A DNA stretch of 64,000 nucleotides. Source: Candidatus Heimdallarchaeota archaeon (GTDB lineage Archaea; Asgardarchaeota; Heimdallarchaeia; JABLTI01). The stretch is taken from NCBI GenBank assembly GCA_019058275.1, contig JAHLVW010000083.1, forward strand, positions 1 to 64,000, given 5' to 3'. Position numbers and translations under genes: made by a program. Positions within the stretch are counted from its first letter, which is position 1. The number at the start of each line of letters is the position of its first letter. Below are positions 34,823 through 43,271 of this stretch, piece after piece. The notes beneath the pieces are model-generated. The model saw only the letters and a program-made list of their open reading frames with translations, was not told the origin of the DNA and made no database searches.

Positions 34823-35113
34823 ATGACAACTAGACAATCCTTTGATACAACAGTTCCAATGAATACGATCGCAGAAAAAGGGAGAAACAATGAAGGGGCA
34901 GTAGTTAAGAAAAAGATTTCTGCAAAAGATTTCATTAGTATTAGAAAGAAACCACTCTATAAGGGGCAGCTATCTTATATTAAGGACATCCTCTTAGCTG
35001 ACAATCCTGAAATTTCTGCAGATATAGTTTCAGAAAGGTTAGATGTCCCAACTGAGACTGCTAAACTTCTTTTGAATGATTGCAAAACTCATTTTAAAGA
35101 CAATGAAGATTAG
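34823..35113 (+). CDS. Small unknown protein, possible HTH
   Basis: 96 residues; ATG at 34823 is preceded by AAGGAG at 34802. The C-terminal 50 residues (YIKDILLADNPEISADIVSE, then LDVPTETAKLLLNDC) could be a helix-turn-helix. The N-terminus is basic and unstructured. It is followed by a terminator hairpin. Function unknown. Confidence 0.6.
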   Translation: MTTRQSFDTTVPMNTIAEKGRNNEGAVVKKKISAKDFISIRKKPLYKGQLSYIKDILLADNPEISADIVSERLDVPTETAKLLLNDCKTHFKDNED

Positions 35114-35125
35114 AATTAAAAGTTA

Positions 35126-35172
35126 AGGTGATTAAATAATCACCTAATACTAATTCTATTTCTATAGAATTA
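35126..35172. terminator. Two adjacent hairpins between convergent genes
   Basis: AGGTGATT/AATCACCT (35126-35133, 35138-35145) is an eight-pair stem with a four-base loop. TAATTCTAT/ATAGAATTA (35151-35159, 35164-35172) is a nine-pair stem that overlaps the stop of the minus-strand gene. Together they probably end transcription from both sides. Confidence 0.6.
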
Positions 35173-35472
35173 TTTTACATCCTTAAGAATTGAATCAATT
35201 TCATCTGTTTTATCCTCTAACACCCATTCGTCTGGGATGAAAATTGCTGCAGATGAAGTAATACGTACTGCTTCCTTTACATCGATATCTAGTTTTTGAA
35301 GATCAATTTCACCAGTCATTTCAGAAGGTCTAAATATCCCACAGTCTGGACAGTACCATCCTGATTTTACATCTTCAGGTCTTGGTTTTTCATCATCTGA
35401 TAATTTCGCAACAACAAAGTTCATTGGGCGTTCACATTCAGGACAAGGAGGGTGTTCAACCATTTTCATCAT
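35170..35472 (-). CDS. Small zinc-ribbon protein
   Basis: 100 residues with CPECERPM near the start and WYCPDCGIFRPSE about 35 residues later, a single four-cysteine zinc ribbon. An acidic helical C-terminus follows. ATG at 35472; a second ATG follows directly. Likely a protein- or nucleic-acid-binding accessory; family unknown. Confidence 0.7.
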   Translation of the reverse strand: MMKMVEHPPCPECERPMNFVVAKLSDDEKPRPEDVKSGWYCPDCGIFRPSEMTGEIDLQKLDIDVKEAVRITSSAAIFIPDEWVLEDKTDEIDSILKDVK

Positions 35473-35520
35473 TACCTAATTCTTTCTCTTTCCTTTTAAA
35501 ATTCTCTTTATGAACATAAC

Positions 35521-36789
35521 TTAATCTAAAACAGTCCTACACATACCAACATAGCCCTTTGCTTCAGCAACTGATTTTTGAAGTAACTTAAGAAGGCTGG
35601 TTTCTTTTGTTTTTTCTGCTTCTTTTAATCCTTTTTGAAATGCATCATTTGCTAGATTAAAGAAATCAAGTGCTTCAGTGTACTTTTCATTATCTAGATT
35701 AAAAATCCCTTGTGATTGATAAAAATGACCGTGGTAGTATTGCATCTGAGCACTCCATCTTACAGCTATAAGCTCATCAACATCTCTTTTTGGATACATC
35801 TCAATAGCTTTTTTCATGGCATTAAATGCAAGCTCGAATTTTCTTGTTGCACCCTTTGCATTATTTTTATTTTTCAGTAATTCATTTGCGTTTGATTCAT
35901 ACATACTGGCTATTAACATATGTGAATAGGCCATTAGCAGTGTTGAATCCTTTGAATCTGATGATAATTTACTCGCACGGGCATAAAGTTTAGAAGCAAA
36001 TTTGCATTTCTCACCACTCTCAGTAAATTTCCCTTCAATAGACAAACGATAAGCTAGTCCCCAGATTTTTGATGCTTTTTCTTTTACTAAAAAGTTCAAC
36101 GTTGTTTTTATAGTATTATTTTGTTCACTTACCCAAATACTATAAGACGGATTATAGTATGTAGCAGTGACAAATAATCTATAGGCGTCTAAATGCTTTC
36201 TCTTTGCTAACCGAATATCCTTTTCAGTTACTGCTTTTTGGCCTTCCAACCTACTAACAAGTCCTTGTGCAAAATTGGTTCTTGCTTTAGCATTATAGAT
36301 TGGAAGTAATTTCTTGATCTTTTCCACTATTTCTACTTCGAGAGTGTATGAATTAATCGCTTCAATTAAATTAGCAATTTGATCATCAAGTTTTGTTCCT
36401 TTCTTAAGTGCTTGACATTCAAATAATCTGCCTTTTGCGAACAGATCGAGTCTCTCAGCTTCTTGTTGAAACTCTATTGTAAAACCAGTGCTCATTCTTT
36501 GAAATCTGGTAATCATTTTGCCTCCTTCACTGTACTCATTTGCAGCACTATTATAGTCGCCTGCACGATATTTCTTTTCTGCACCAATTATTGCAAAAAT
36601 TCCTTGGTACAAGTACAAATAAATTTTGGCTACCGATTCACCAGCTTCATCCTTTGCTTTAAATGTCTTAATAGTGGAATCAATTCTTGTCATAGCATCT
36701 TGTAAATTAGTTCTAAATTCATCGAAAGAAAATAGAGTATAATTCGTATCCGTAGCATTAGAAATCAAATTTGTAATCACCTTGAGCAA
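35521..36789 (-). CDS. Large helical-repeat (TPR-like) protein, unknown
   Basis: 422 residues, nearly all helix, with paired-helix units such as YRAGDYNSAANEYSEGGKMI and NEKYTEALDFFNLANDAFQKG that resemble degenerate TPRs. No membrane segment or enzyme motif. It is probably a scaffold. It lies between a zinc-ribbon gene and the MetAP gene on the same strand. Confidence 0.65.
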   Translation of the reverse strand: MLKVITNLISNATDTNYTLFSFDEFRTNLQDAMTRIDSTIKTFKAKDEAGESVAKIYLYLYQGIFAIIGAEKKYRAGDYNSAANEYSEGGKMITRFQRMSTGFTIEFQQEAERLDLFAKGRLFECQALKKGTKLDDQIANLIEAINSYTLEVEIVEKIKKLLPIYNAKARTNFAQGLVSRLEGQKAVTEKDIRLAKRKHLDAYRLFVTATYYNPSYSIWVSEQNNTIKTTLNFLVKEKASKIWGLAYRLSIEGKFTESGEKCKFASKLYARASKLSSDSKDSTLLMAYSHMLIASMYESNANELLKNKNNAKGATRKFELAFNAMKKAIEMYPKRDVDELIAVRWSAQMQYYHGHFYQSQGIFNLDNEKYTEALDFFNLANDAFQKGLKEAEKTKETSLLKLLQKSVAEAKGYVGMCRTVLD

Positions 36790-36870
36790 TATAAAATATG
36801 TAATATTGTAACTTAAGAAACCTTTGTTTATGATATGATATTTTGTTACTCAAAAATAAAGAAAATAAAT

Positions 36871-36908
36871 TTGAAAATTAGTCTGTATAAATTTTTACTA
36901 ATTTTCAA
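36871..36908. terminator. Twelve-pair inverted repeat downstream of the MetAP gene
   Basis: TTGAAAATTAGT (36871-36882) is the exact reverse complement of ACTAATTTTCAA (36897-36908), with a 14-base loop. It begins 15 bases after the MetAP stop on the minus strand and is AT-rich. It is probably a terminator or mRNA 3'-end hairpin. Confidence 0.55.
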
Positions 36909-36922
36909 ATCAACAACTGTTA

Positions 36923-38098
36923 CTATTGATTTGGTTGAGTTGTGACCACTCTACTATTTCCAGTTAAGTATACTGTATGTTCTGATTGTGAAATTATTGA
37001 ATCTTTTATATCACTAAGAACTGGATATCGTTTTATTTGAGCTTTATTGGCTAAGTAGTTTAAAGCAACTTTTGTTGATGGTATTGGTAACTCTTTGGCA
37101 ATCCATCGTGTTGTGAATGGAAAATACCTATAATTTGCAAGTATAACTTTCCTTGCTCTTTTAGCAGATTCAAGACGTAGTGGAATATTGAAAGGATTTA
37201 ACTGGAAAATATAACATCTAATATCACCCTTAATCAATCTACCAGTTCCAGACGTAGCAAAAGTTTCAATTGCAAAGGCTTGACCTTCTTCTAATCTTAT
37301 TCCTTTAGTTCCTTTAACGTTTGGAATGGTTATTGGACCATGAAGAAGATTTTGATCTAATTGGTGACCACTTAGCTCTCTTATTGGTCTATAACCATAT
37401 GAACGAATAATATCATCAATTGCTGTGCCAATTCTATCTGTGGTCATACCAGGACGAATTAAATCAACAGCAGCTTTTGTAGCCTCTTCTGAAGCTTTAA
37501 TGATATCTTTATGATCTTGACCAAAAGAAACAGTAAAAGCAGTATCTGCAACATAACCATCTACGTGAACACCACAATCAACCTTCACAATATCTCCTTT
37601 TTGAATTACTAATTCATCTTCTGGTTGTGCGGAATAATGTGCTGCTACATTATTGATAGATATGTTCAGTGGAAACGCCCAAAGTCCACCTAATTCTTTT
37701 ATCTTTGATTCACCTGCTTCACATACTTCTAGAACTGAAGCTCCAACCTTGACTTTGCTTCTTAAGAGTTCCTTAACTTTTATAGCAATTTCTCCAGCCT
37801 TTAGATAGAACTCAAGTGGACCTTCAACTTTAGCTGCTTTTGCAGTAGCTTTCTTCTTTACAACTTTCTTAGTTATGGTTTTCTTCACAGTAGTAGTTTT
37901 TGTTGCTGCTTTGGTAGTTGTAGTTTTTTTCTTTGTTGGTGCTTTCTTTGTTGTAGTCTTTTTAGTGGCTGCTGTAGTAGTTTTCTTAGTAGAAGATGTT
38001 TTTGCAGTTGGTTTCTTTTTTGCAGTAGATGTTGTTTTTTTGGTAGGACTAGCCTTCTTCTTTGTGCTAGTTTTTATTGGTTTTTTTTGTTTTGACAT
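36923..38098 (-). CDS. map: Methionine aminopeptidase type II with lysine-rich tail
   Basis: About 391 residues from ATG at 38098 (ATG 38116 adds six). The last 300 residues are a type II MetAP: metal ligands in VKVDCGVHVDGYVADTAFT (two Asp), ELSGHQLDQN (His), AIETFA (Glu) and SEHTVYLT (second Glu region). It removes the initiator Met. The first 90 residues are a Lys/Thr/Ala tail with many KKTTT and TKK blocks, resembling histone H1 and the polybasic N-terminus of eukaryotic MetAP2, which binds ribosomes. Most archaeal MetAPs known to me lack such a tail. Confidence 0.92.
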   Translation of the reverse strand: MSKQKKPIKTSTKKKASPTKKTTSTAKKKPTAKTSSTKKTTTAATKKTTTKKAPTKKKTTTTKAATKTTTVKKTITKKVVKKKATAKAAKVEGPLEFYLKAGEIAIKVKELLRSKVKVGASVLEVCEAGESKIKELGGLWAFPLNISINNVAAHYSAQPEDELVIQKGDIVKVDCGVHVDGYVADTAFTVSFGQDHKDIIKASEEATKAAVDLIRPGMTTDRIGTAIDDIIRSYGYRPIRELSGHQLDQNLLHGPITIPNVKGTKGIRLEEGQAFAIETFATSGTGRLIKGDIRCYIFQLNPFNIPLRLESAKRARKVILANYRYFPFTTRWIAKELPIPSTKVALNYLANKAQIKRYPVLSDIKDSIISQSEHTVYLTGNSRVVTTQPNQ

Positions 38099-38227
38099 TA
38101 CTAATGCTCCTATCATTAAATAGAATAAAAATTATCTTTTATTAATTCTTCCCGAATCTTCTTGAAACGAATTAAAAAGTTTCTTTGGTTTTTGAAAAAC
38201 AAAAATCTCAAAATAGAAATCTCACAA

Positions 38228-38279
38228 TGAATAGGTAAAAAATAAAAAAAAAAGAAAAAATGTAAGGAACGGAGTTCCT
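38228..38279 (-). terminator. Terminator of the secreted heme-domain-like gene
   Basis: On the minus strand AGGAAC-TCC-GTTCCT (38265-38279) forms a six-pair hairpin and is followed by a long T-rich run (38228-38260). It lies 5 bases after the stop at 38284. Confidence 0.8.
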
Positions 38280-38283
38280 AACT

Positions 38284-39918
38284 TTATTTCTTGAATTTCT
38301 TGTATATTATGAAGCTTGCACCAGCGAGTCCGAAGATACCTAATATGATACCAAATCCAGCTGTTGCGGGTGTATATTCACCAAGAATGAACCAGTAATA
38401 ATCTGATGTTATCTTGTTATTGGCTGAATCAAATACTTGTACGAAGTATGTGTAGTTATTCATTGCGCTTGCGTTGTATGCATCAGTTAATGAGATGTTT
38501 GCATCGTAGGTTGATCCTCCAGATGAGAATTGTATCATTTGGATCTGTTTAGCAATGTCATCATCTTTGTAGTAGTACAATAGAACTGAAAGCTCATCTA
38601 CATAAGTATAGTCATCCTTAACACCAACTGTTACAGTAACATAATCAGTGTCATTATCTAGACCAGTTGGGTATCTTTCATTTAAATCGACTATACCAAT
38701 AATTTCTGGTGCTAAATCATCACTAATTGTTACATTTTGATATTTTACAAATGGTGTTTCGTATTTTGGAGCGAATGTAACATTAAGTTGTTGGAATCCT
38801 AGGGGCATTTGATATTTATTGAATTGGTATAGTACGCTCCAGTCTCCTGTGATATAGTTAATTTCAGCAAGTCTCCACGATCCTTCTAATTCTAGGTTGA
38901 CGAGTATTTCAGATGCTCTGTAATCGTCATATGCAGTACCAGTAACTAAGAGTGATTCGTTAACTGTGTCAGTAATAGCATTCCAGGTGAATGTAGCTGC
39001 ATTGTCGTTGTCTCCTGATAGAACGTAGCATTCAACATCGATTATCATGTCTTCTGCATCATCTCCATCAGCTGCTCCAACACAGAATGAATAATCTGAT
39101 AATGTGGAGAAGTCAAATACAATATCGTCAGTTTGACCAGTGTTTAATAGTCTAGCGAATTCTATTATATGCATGTCATTGCCTGATACGTTAAATGTAT
39201 GAGAAATAGCAACATCTGTTTGACTTAAAGTTGGAGGAGTTTTTTCAAACCAACCCTTGTAAACAGTAAGATTCGCAACAGCATCCTGATTAGCTATCGC
39301 CACTGAAAAATTATCCGTTTTTGGTTGTAACCAACCTTTTGCCTCAGTAACGGTATCAATATTTCGGGTGAATGAAGTATCACCAGCATCAGCTTTACCA
39401 GCTTTGGTCATTTCATAAGCGTAGTTAGCATCTCCTCTGAATGAGTTTGCCCAGACCCAATAGTCTGAAGCTTTTCCCTTAGAGAAACCAACAGTTAACA
39501 TGTCATCAGAACCATCAAATTGGTCCCAAATAGCATGAGTGGTATTATCTTCCGTACTACCTGTCTTGTTCCACAAACTAACGGTATTGTCGATTGTTGA
39601 ATCAGCCCATTGAACTGCAACATAAACATGGGTGCTTGTGTAGCACAGATAGGTGTCAACACCATTGAAATCGTAATGTGGATTGTTAACCCAATCATCA
39701 AGATTAGCATCTACAGTGATTCCTGGACCATATGTACTATTGTCATACATCCAAATACCTTTGGAACCCCAAGGAGTTACGGCATCTGGATTTATTAATT
39801 CGGTGTCAGAAATAGTAGTTGAGTTACCTGATGTTTGTCTAAAAGTACTAGCAACAGCAAATGCACTAGAAAACATAACTAGAAACATTACTGCAGCTAA
39901 AATTTTTCTCTTCTTCAT
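38284..39918 (-). CDS. Secreted, membrane-tethered heme-domain-like protein
   Basis: 544 residues: signal peptide (KILAAVMFLVMFSSAFAVAS), a beta-rich region of about 280 residues, a second beta domain of Ig type, and a C-terminal helix (GFGIILGIFGLAGASFIIY) with a KKFKK tail. The first domain (YLCYTSTHVYVAVQWAD, then WDQFDGSDDMLTVGFSKG and DYWVWANSF) resembles the ethylbenzene-dehydrogenase gamma/DOMON-like heme-binding family. It should sit outside the cell, possibly in electron transfer or sugar binding. Heme binding is inferred from fold resemblance only. Confidence 0.7.
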   Translation of the reverse strand: MKKRKILAAVMFLVMFSSAFAVASTFRQTSGNSTTISDTELINPDAVTPWGSKGIWMYDNSTYGPGITVDANLDDWVNNPHYDFNGVDTYLCYTSTHVYVAVQWADSTIDNTVSLWNKTGSTEDNTTHAIWDQFDGSDDMLTVGFSKGKASDYWVWANSFRGDANYAYEMTKAGKADAGDTSFTRNIDTVTEAKGWLQPKTDNFSVAIANQDAVANLTVYKGWFEKTPPTLSQTDVAISHTFNVSGNDMHIIEFARLLNTGQTDDIVFDFSTLSDYSFCVGAADGDDAEDMIIDVECYVLSGDNDNAATFTWNAITDTVNESLLVTGTAYDDYRASEILVNLELEGSWRLAEINYITGDWSVLYQFNKYQMPLGFQQLNVTFAPKYETPFVKYQNVTISDDLAPEIIGIVDLNERYPTGLDNDTDYVTVTVGVKDDYTYVDELSVLLYYYKDDDIAKQIQMIQFSSGGSTYDANISLTDAYNASAMNNYTYFVQVFDSANNKITSDYYWFILGEYTPATAGFGIILGIFGLAGASFIIYKKFKK

Positions 39919-40188
39919 AATTCGAACATCTTCCTATTATTTTTTTAGGCTAAATCTTTGCTCCTAGCTGTAGCTTGGAACATAGAGTCGTGGTTTTATT
40001 TTGAATGAGAGAATATATACTTTTTGGAAACATTAAAAAATTATTTATACTTTAAATGATTCGTTTATCTTTTTAGCAAATAATTTAATAAATACACAGT
40101 TTTTCCAAGCAAATGAACTGTTCAGCAAAAACTGAAATATTCATGAAAAATTAGCTTTTTTTTATGAAAAATAATTGTTCAGAAATTC

Positions 40189-42000
40189 CTAAACAATTCG
40201 TCCAAACTCTTTTTCTAGTGTCTTTTCTGATATTTTAATAATGGTTGGTCGACCATGAGGGCAAGTAAATGGATTTTTGCAATTCTTTAACTCAAATAAG
40301 ATAGAAAGTATTTTAGAAATGTCAACCGCATCTCCTCCACGAACAACTGAATGGCAAGCCATTGTCTTTAGAATGAGATCTATTCTTTCATTTATATCAC
40401 CAATTTTGACAACATCTTTTCTCATTTCATCAATGAAGTCTTTAATATCATTTTCAGTTTTAACTAGATCCATAGAGACTGGTAAGCTACGAACGATGTA
40501 GGTCTTCCCACCAAATAATTCGAAATTAATTCCTATCTTCTTAAATTGATGCAAGTAGTCCTTTAAGAAAGCTATTTGCTCACTTGTTAGCTGAAAAGTT
40601 ATTGGTTGGAGTAATTCTTGAATTTCTAGTTTAGAATTTTGGAGTTTTTCTGTTAATTGTTCGTACCTAACACGTTCATGTGCAGCATGGATGTCAACAA
40701 CTGCAATGCCTTCATTAGTTTCACATAAAGCATAAAGATTCAATGCTTGACCTAAGGGTTTCATCCAGAATGAATCTGAAAACACAACAACTCTAGATTC
40801 CGTATGTAATGATTGTTTATGTTTTACTTTTATTGAATCATCTTCAGCTTCAAATGTAAGTTGTGCATCTACTGATGTTTGTGATGAGCTAGTATCGATT
40901 TGTTTAGTAGTTTTAGTTACTATTTCTTTAACAGGTTCCATTGCAAGAGATACTTGCTCTGATGTTCCTTTCAATAATAGCTTCTCATCTCGCCATAGTT
41001 CAGTTGAACTTAATGCTTCTGAGATTGCGTTTTTAACTACATCAAATATCTTTGAAGCATTACCAAATCTAACTTCCCTTTTTGTTGGATGAATATTAAC
41101 ATCAACTTCAGAGGTTTCAAGTTCAATATTTAGAAGTGTCACAGGATATCTTTTTTTCATAAGTAAAGTTTTATACGCTTCCTCAACTCCTTCTGATAGG
41201 ATTTTGTTTTTTACAAAGCGTTTATTCACATAAAACATTTCATGATCTCTTGTTGAACGGGAAAGATCAGGCATTGATGTAAAACCAGAAACTTCTACCC
41301 CATCATGTTTATATAATACTGGTATCATTTTTCTTGTCATTTCTATTCCAAAAACAGCTATAAATGGTTCTATTGTGTTTGAGCTCTTTGGACTATTCAA
41401 TAGGATTGACTTATCATGTTGAAGCTTAAAATGGATATTTGGTCGAATCAAAGCTTGCCTTGTAACAATTTCAATAATATGACCCAATTCAGTTGTTTTT
41501 GATTTTAGAAATTTCTTTCTTGCTGGAACATTATAGAACAAATTTCTTATCGTAATTATAGTGCCAGGTCTACAGTTTTTTTCTTCAAATAGCTCGAGCT
41601 CTCCTCCCTTAATTCTTACAATAGTTCCAATTGATTGATCTTTTTTTCTAGTAACAATCTCCATCATAGATACTGAAGCAATACTAGCTAAAGCTTCCCC
41701 TCTAAAACCTAAAGATTCGATTGAGGCCAAATCAGTTATAGTTTTTAGTTTGCTCGTTGTATGGGATTTCCATGATAGCGCAGCGTCTTCTTTACTCATA
41801 CCTATTCCATTATCAACGATCGTTATTTCATCAAGTCCATGTCCCTTAATGAAAACTGAAATTACAGTAGCAAATGCATCAAGCGAATTTTCAACTAATT
41901 CTTTAACAACAGATGCAGGTCGCTCAACAACTTCACCTGCAGCTATTTTGGTGATTGTTTTTTTATCAAGTTGAATAATGGTTGTCCTTTTAGACGACAT
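40189..42000 (-). CDS. mutL: DNA mismatch repair protein MutL
   Basis: 603 residues. The GHKL ATPase is clear: IAAGEVVERPASVVKELVENSLDA, then VDNGIGM, HTTSKL and GFRGEALASI. The C-terminal endonuclease motif D-Q-H-A-x2-E-x4-E appears as DIHAAHERVRYE (Ile for Gln), with ACHSVVRGGD and CPHGRPT completing the metal site. So this is an endonuclease-type MutL. It is encoded near mutS (43272) on the same strand with one opposite-strand gene between, and it acts with MutS to repair mismatches. Confidence 0.96.
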   Translation of the reverse strand: MSSKRTTIIQLDKKTITKIAAGEVVERPASVVKELVENSLDAFATVISVFIKGHGLDEITIVDNGIGMSKEDAALSWKSHTTSKLKTITDLASIESLGFRGEALASIASVSMMEIVTRKKDQSIGTIVRIKGGELELFEEKNCRPGTIITIRNLFYNVPARKKFLKSKTTELGHIIEIVTRQALIRPNIHFKLQHDKSILLNSPKSSNTIEPFIAVFGIEMTRKMIPVLYKHDGVEVSGFTSMPDLSRSTRDHEMFYVNKRFVKNKILSEGVEEAYKTLLMKKRYPVTLLNIELETSEVDVNIHPTKREVRFGNASKIFDVVKNAISEALSSTELWRDEKLLLKGTSEQVSLAMEPVKEIVTKTTKQIDTSSSQTSVDAQLTFEAEDDSIKVKHKQSLHTESRVVVFSDSFWMKPLGQALNLYALCETNEGIAVVDIHAAHERVRYEQLTEKLQNSKLEIQELLQPITFQLTSEQIAFLKDYLHQFKKIGINFELFGGKTYIVRSLPVSMDLVKTENDIKDFIDEMRKDVVKIGDINERIDLILKTMACHSVVRGGDAVDISKILSILFELKNCKNPFTCPHGRPTIIKISEKTLEKEFGRIV

Positions 42001-42243
42001 AGCTACCCCAATTCCTTTGGTAGATAATGATTTTTAATAATAGTGATGAACTCAAAATTGACACTCTTACTTAATTAATACTTTCAAATTGATTAATAAA
42101 TTCCTCTACGATATTTTAGATGCTAGTTAGCTCTTGTTAACTATCTAATTCAAGCACCAAAAAAAGATAAATAGGCATTAGCTTTATTGATAAGAAAAAG
42201 TAACTTTAGACAATTTTGACGTTATAATTCGGAGTAAAATTAG

Positions 42244-43251
42244 ATGGCACAAATTATAGTATTAGCAATTTTCTTAGGGATATTATCATACTCAATGCTG
42301 AATATAGGCATGGGATTACAGAAGAAGGGTGCTGCTTGTTTACCGAAGATTGAAAAACAAAGTTTTGGTCAAAATATGAAAAACTTCTTTACAAACAAGA
42401 CATGGCTTATCGGATTTCTTTTAGTTCAGATACAATGGGGTTTTCTAGCAATGGCTCTAGATTTCGCTTCTGTATCGATAATAACTCCACTAATGAGTGT
42501 TGGTATGGTAGCATTAATCATTTTTTCATATTTCTATTTGAAAGAGCCAATCACAAAAGTTGAAATGATGGGAATTATAGCAATTATAATTGGAATTGTT
42601 GTTTTAGGTGTCACAAGTCCAAGTGATGAAGTGGAATACAATCTGAACTTTGTTTTTGAGAATATATCAAAACTAAGTTCAATAATTTTTCTTATAGTAG
42701 CGTTCATTATTTCCATTCTACTTCTTGTTGTATGTATAAGTCGTAAATTTGCTAATGCTGATATTTTGTTCAGCATTTCAGCAGGAATTACAGATGCTTT
42801 AGGGGCTATATTTTTGAGAGCTTATATGGGGGGAGCTGATTTTAGAGATGGAGATGTTCTTAGAGAAGCTTCTCTTAGATGGGGGTGGTGGGTGATTTTT
42901 GTACTAATGATTTTGTTAAATGCAACTGCTACCATCTATTTGCAAGTTGCCTATCAAAGAGGTAAAGCAGTTGTAGTAGCACCTATTTTCGCGGTTTTAG
43001 CTATGATTACTCCTGTATTTGGTGGAATCCTGATTTTTAATGAATGGAGCTTTTATTTCACAGAAAAGAAATTTGGTTTTATGGCTGGAAGAATAATTGC
43101 CTTGGCAATCATAGCTGCAGGAGCCATCATACTTTCGCTACATAGTGCTAGAAGTAGAAAGTTTGATGTTTGTGATGTAGATGAGGACGAAAAAAGAACA
43201 CAAACACCAGACTTGGTTCAACCAATCGATGCATCTAATGCTTCGAAGTGA
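42244..43251 (+). CDS. NIPA/DMT-like membrane transporter
   Basis: 335 residues with about nine membrane helices in the drug/metabolite transporter pattern: two five-helix halves, the first with ASVSIITPLMSVGMV, the second with GKAVVVAPIFAVLAMITPV. The layout resembles NIPA/DUF803 magnesium transporters and EamA permeases. Substrate uncertain. ATG at 42244 follows GGAG. The gene is wedged between mutL and mutS on the other strand. Confidence 0.75.
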   Translation: MAQIIVLAIFLGILSYSMLNIGMGLQKKGAACLPKIEKQSFGQNMKNFFTNKTWLIGFLLVQIQWGFLAMALDFASVSIITPLMSVGMVALIIFSYFYLKEPITKVEMMGIIAIIIGIVVLGVTSPSDEVEYNLNFVFENISKLSSIIFLIVAFIISILLLVVCISRKFANADILFSISAGITDALGAIFLRAYMGGADFRDGDVLREASLRWGWWVIFVLMILLNATATIYLQVAYQRGKAVVVAPIFAVLAMITPVFGGILIFNEWSFYFTEKKFGFMAGRIIALAIIAAGAIILSLHSARSRKFDVCDVDEDEKRTQTPDLVQPIDASNASK

Positions 43252-43271
43252 TAATGTCATTCACTCCAATT

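Noticed and set aside
37875-38123. Plus-strand frame rich in Val and Phe
   Set aside because: It is the antisense shadow of the lysine-rich tail of the methionine aminopeptidase.
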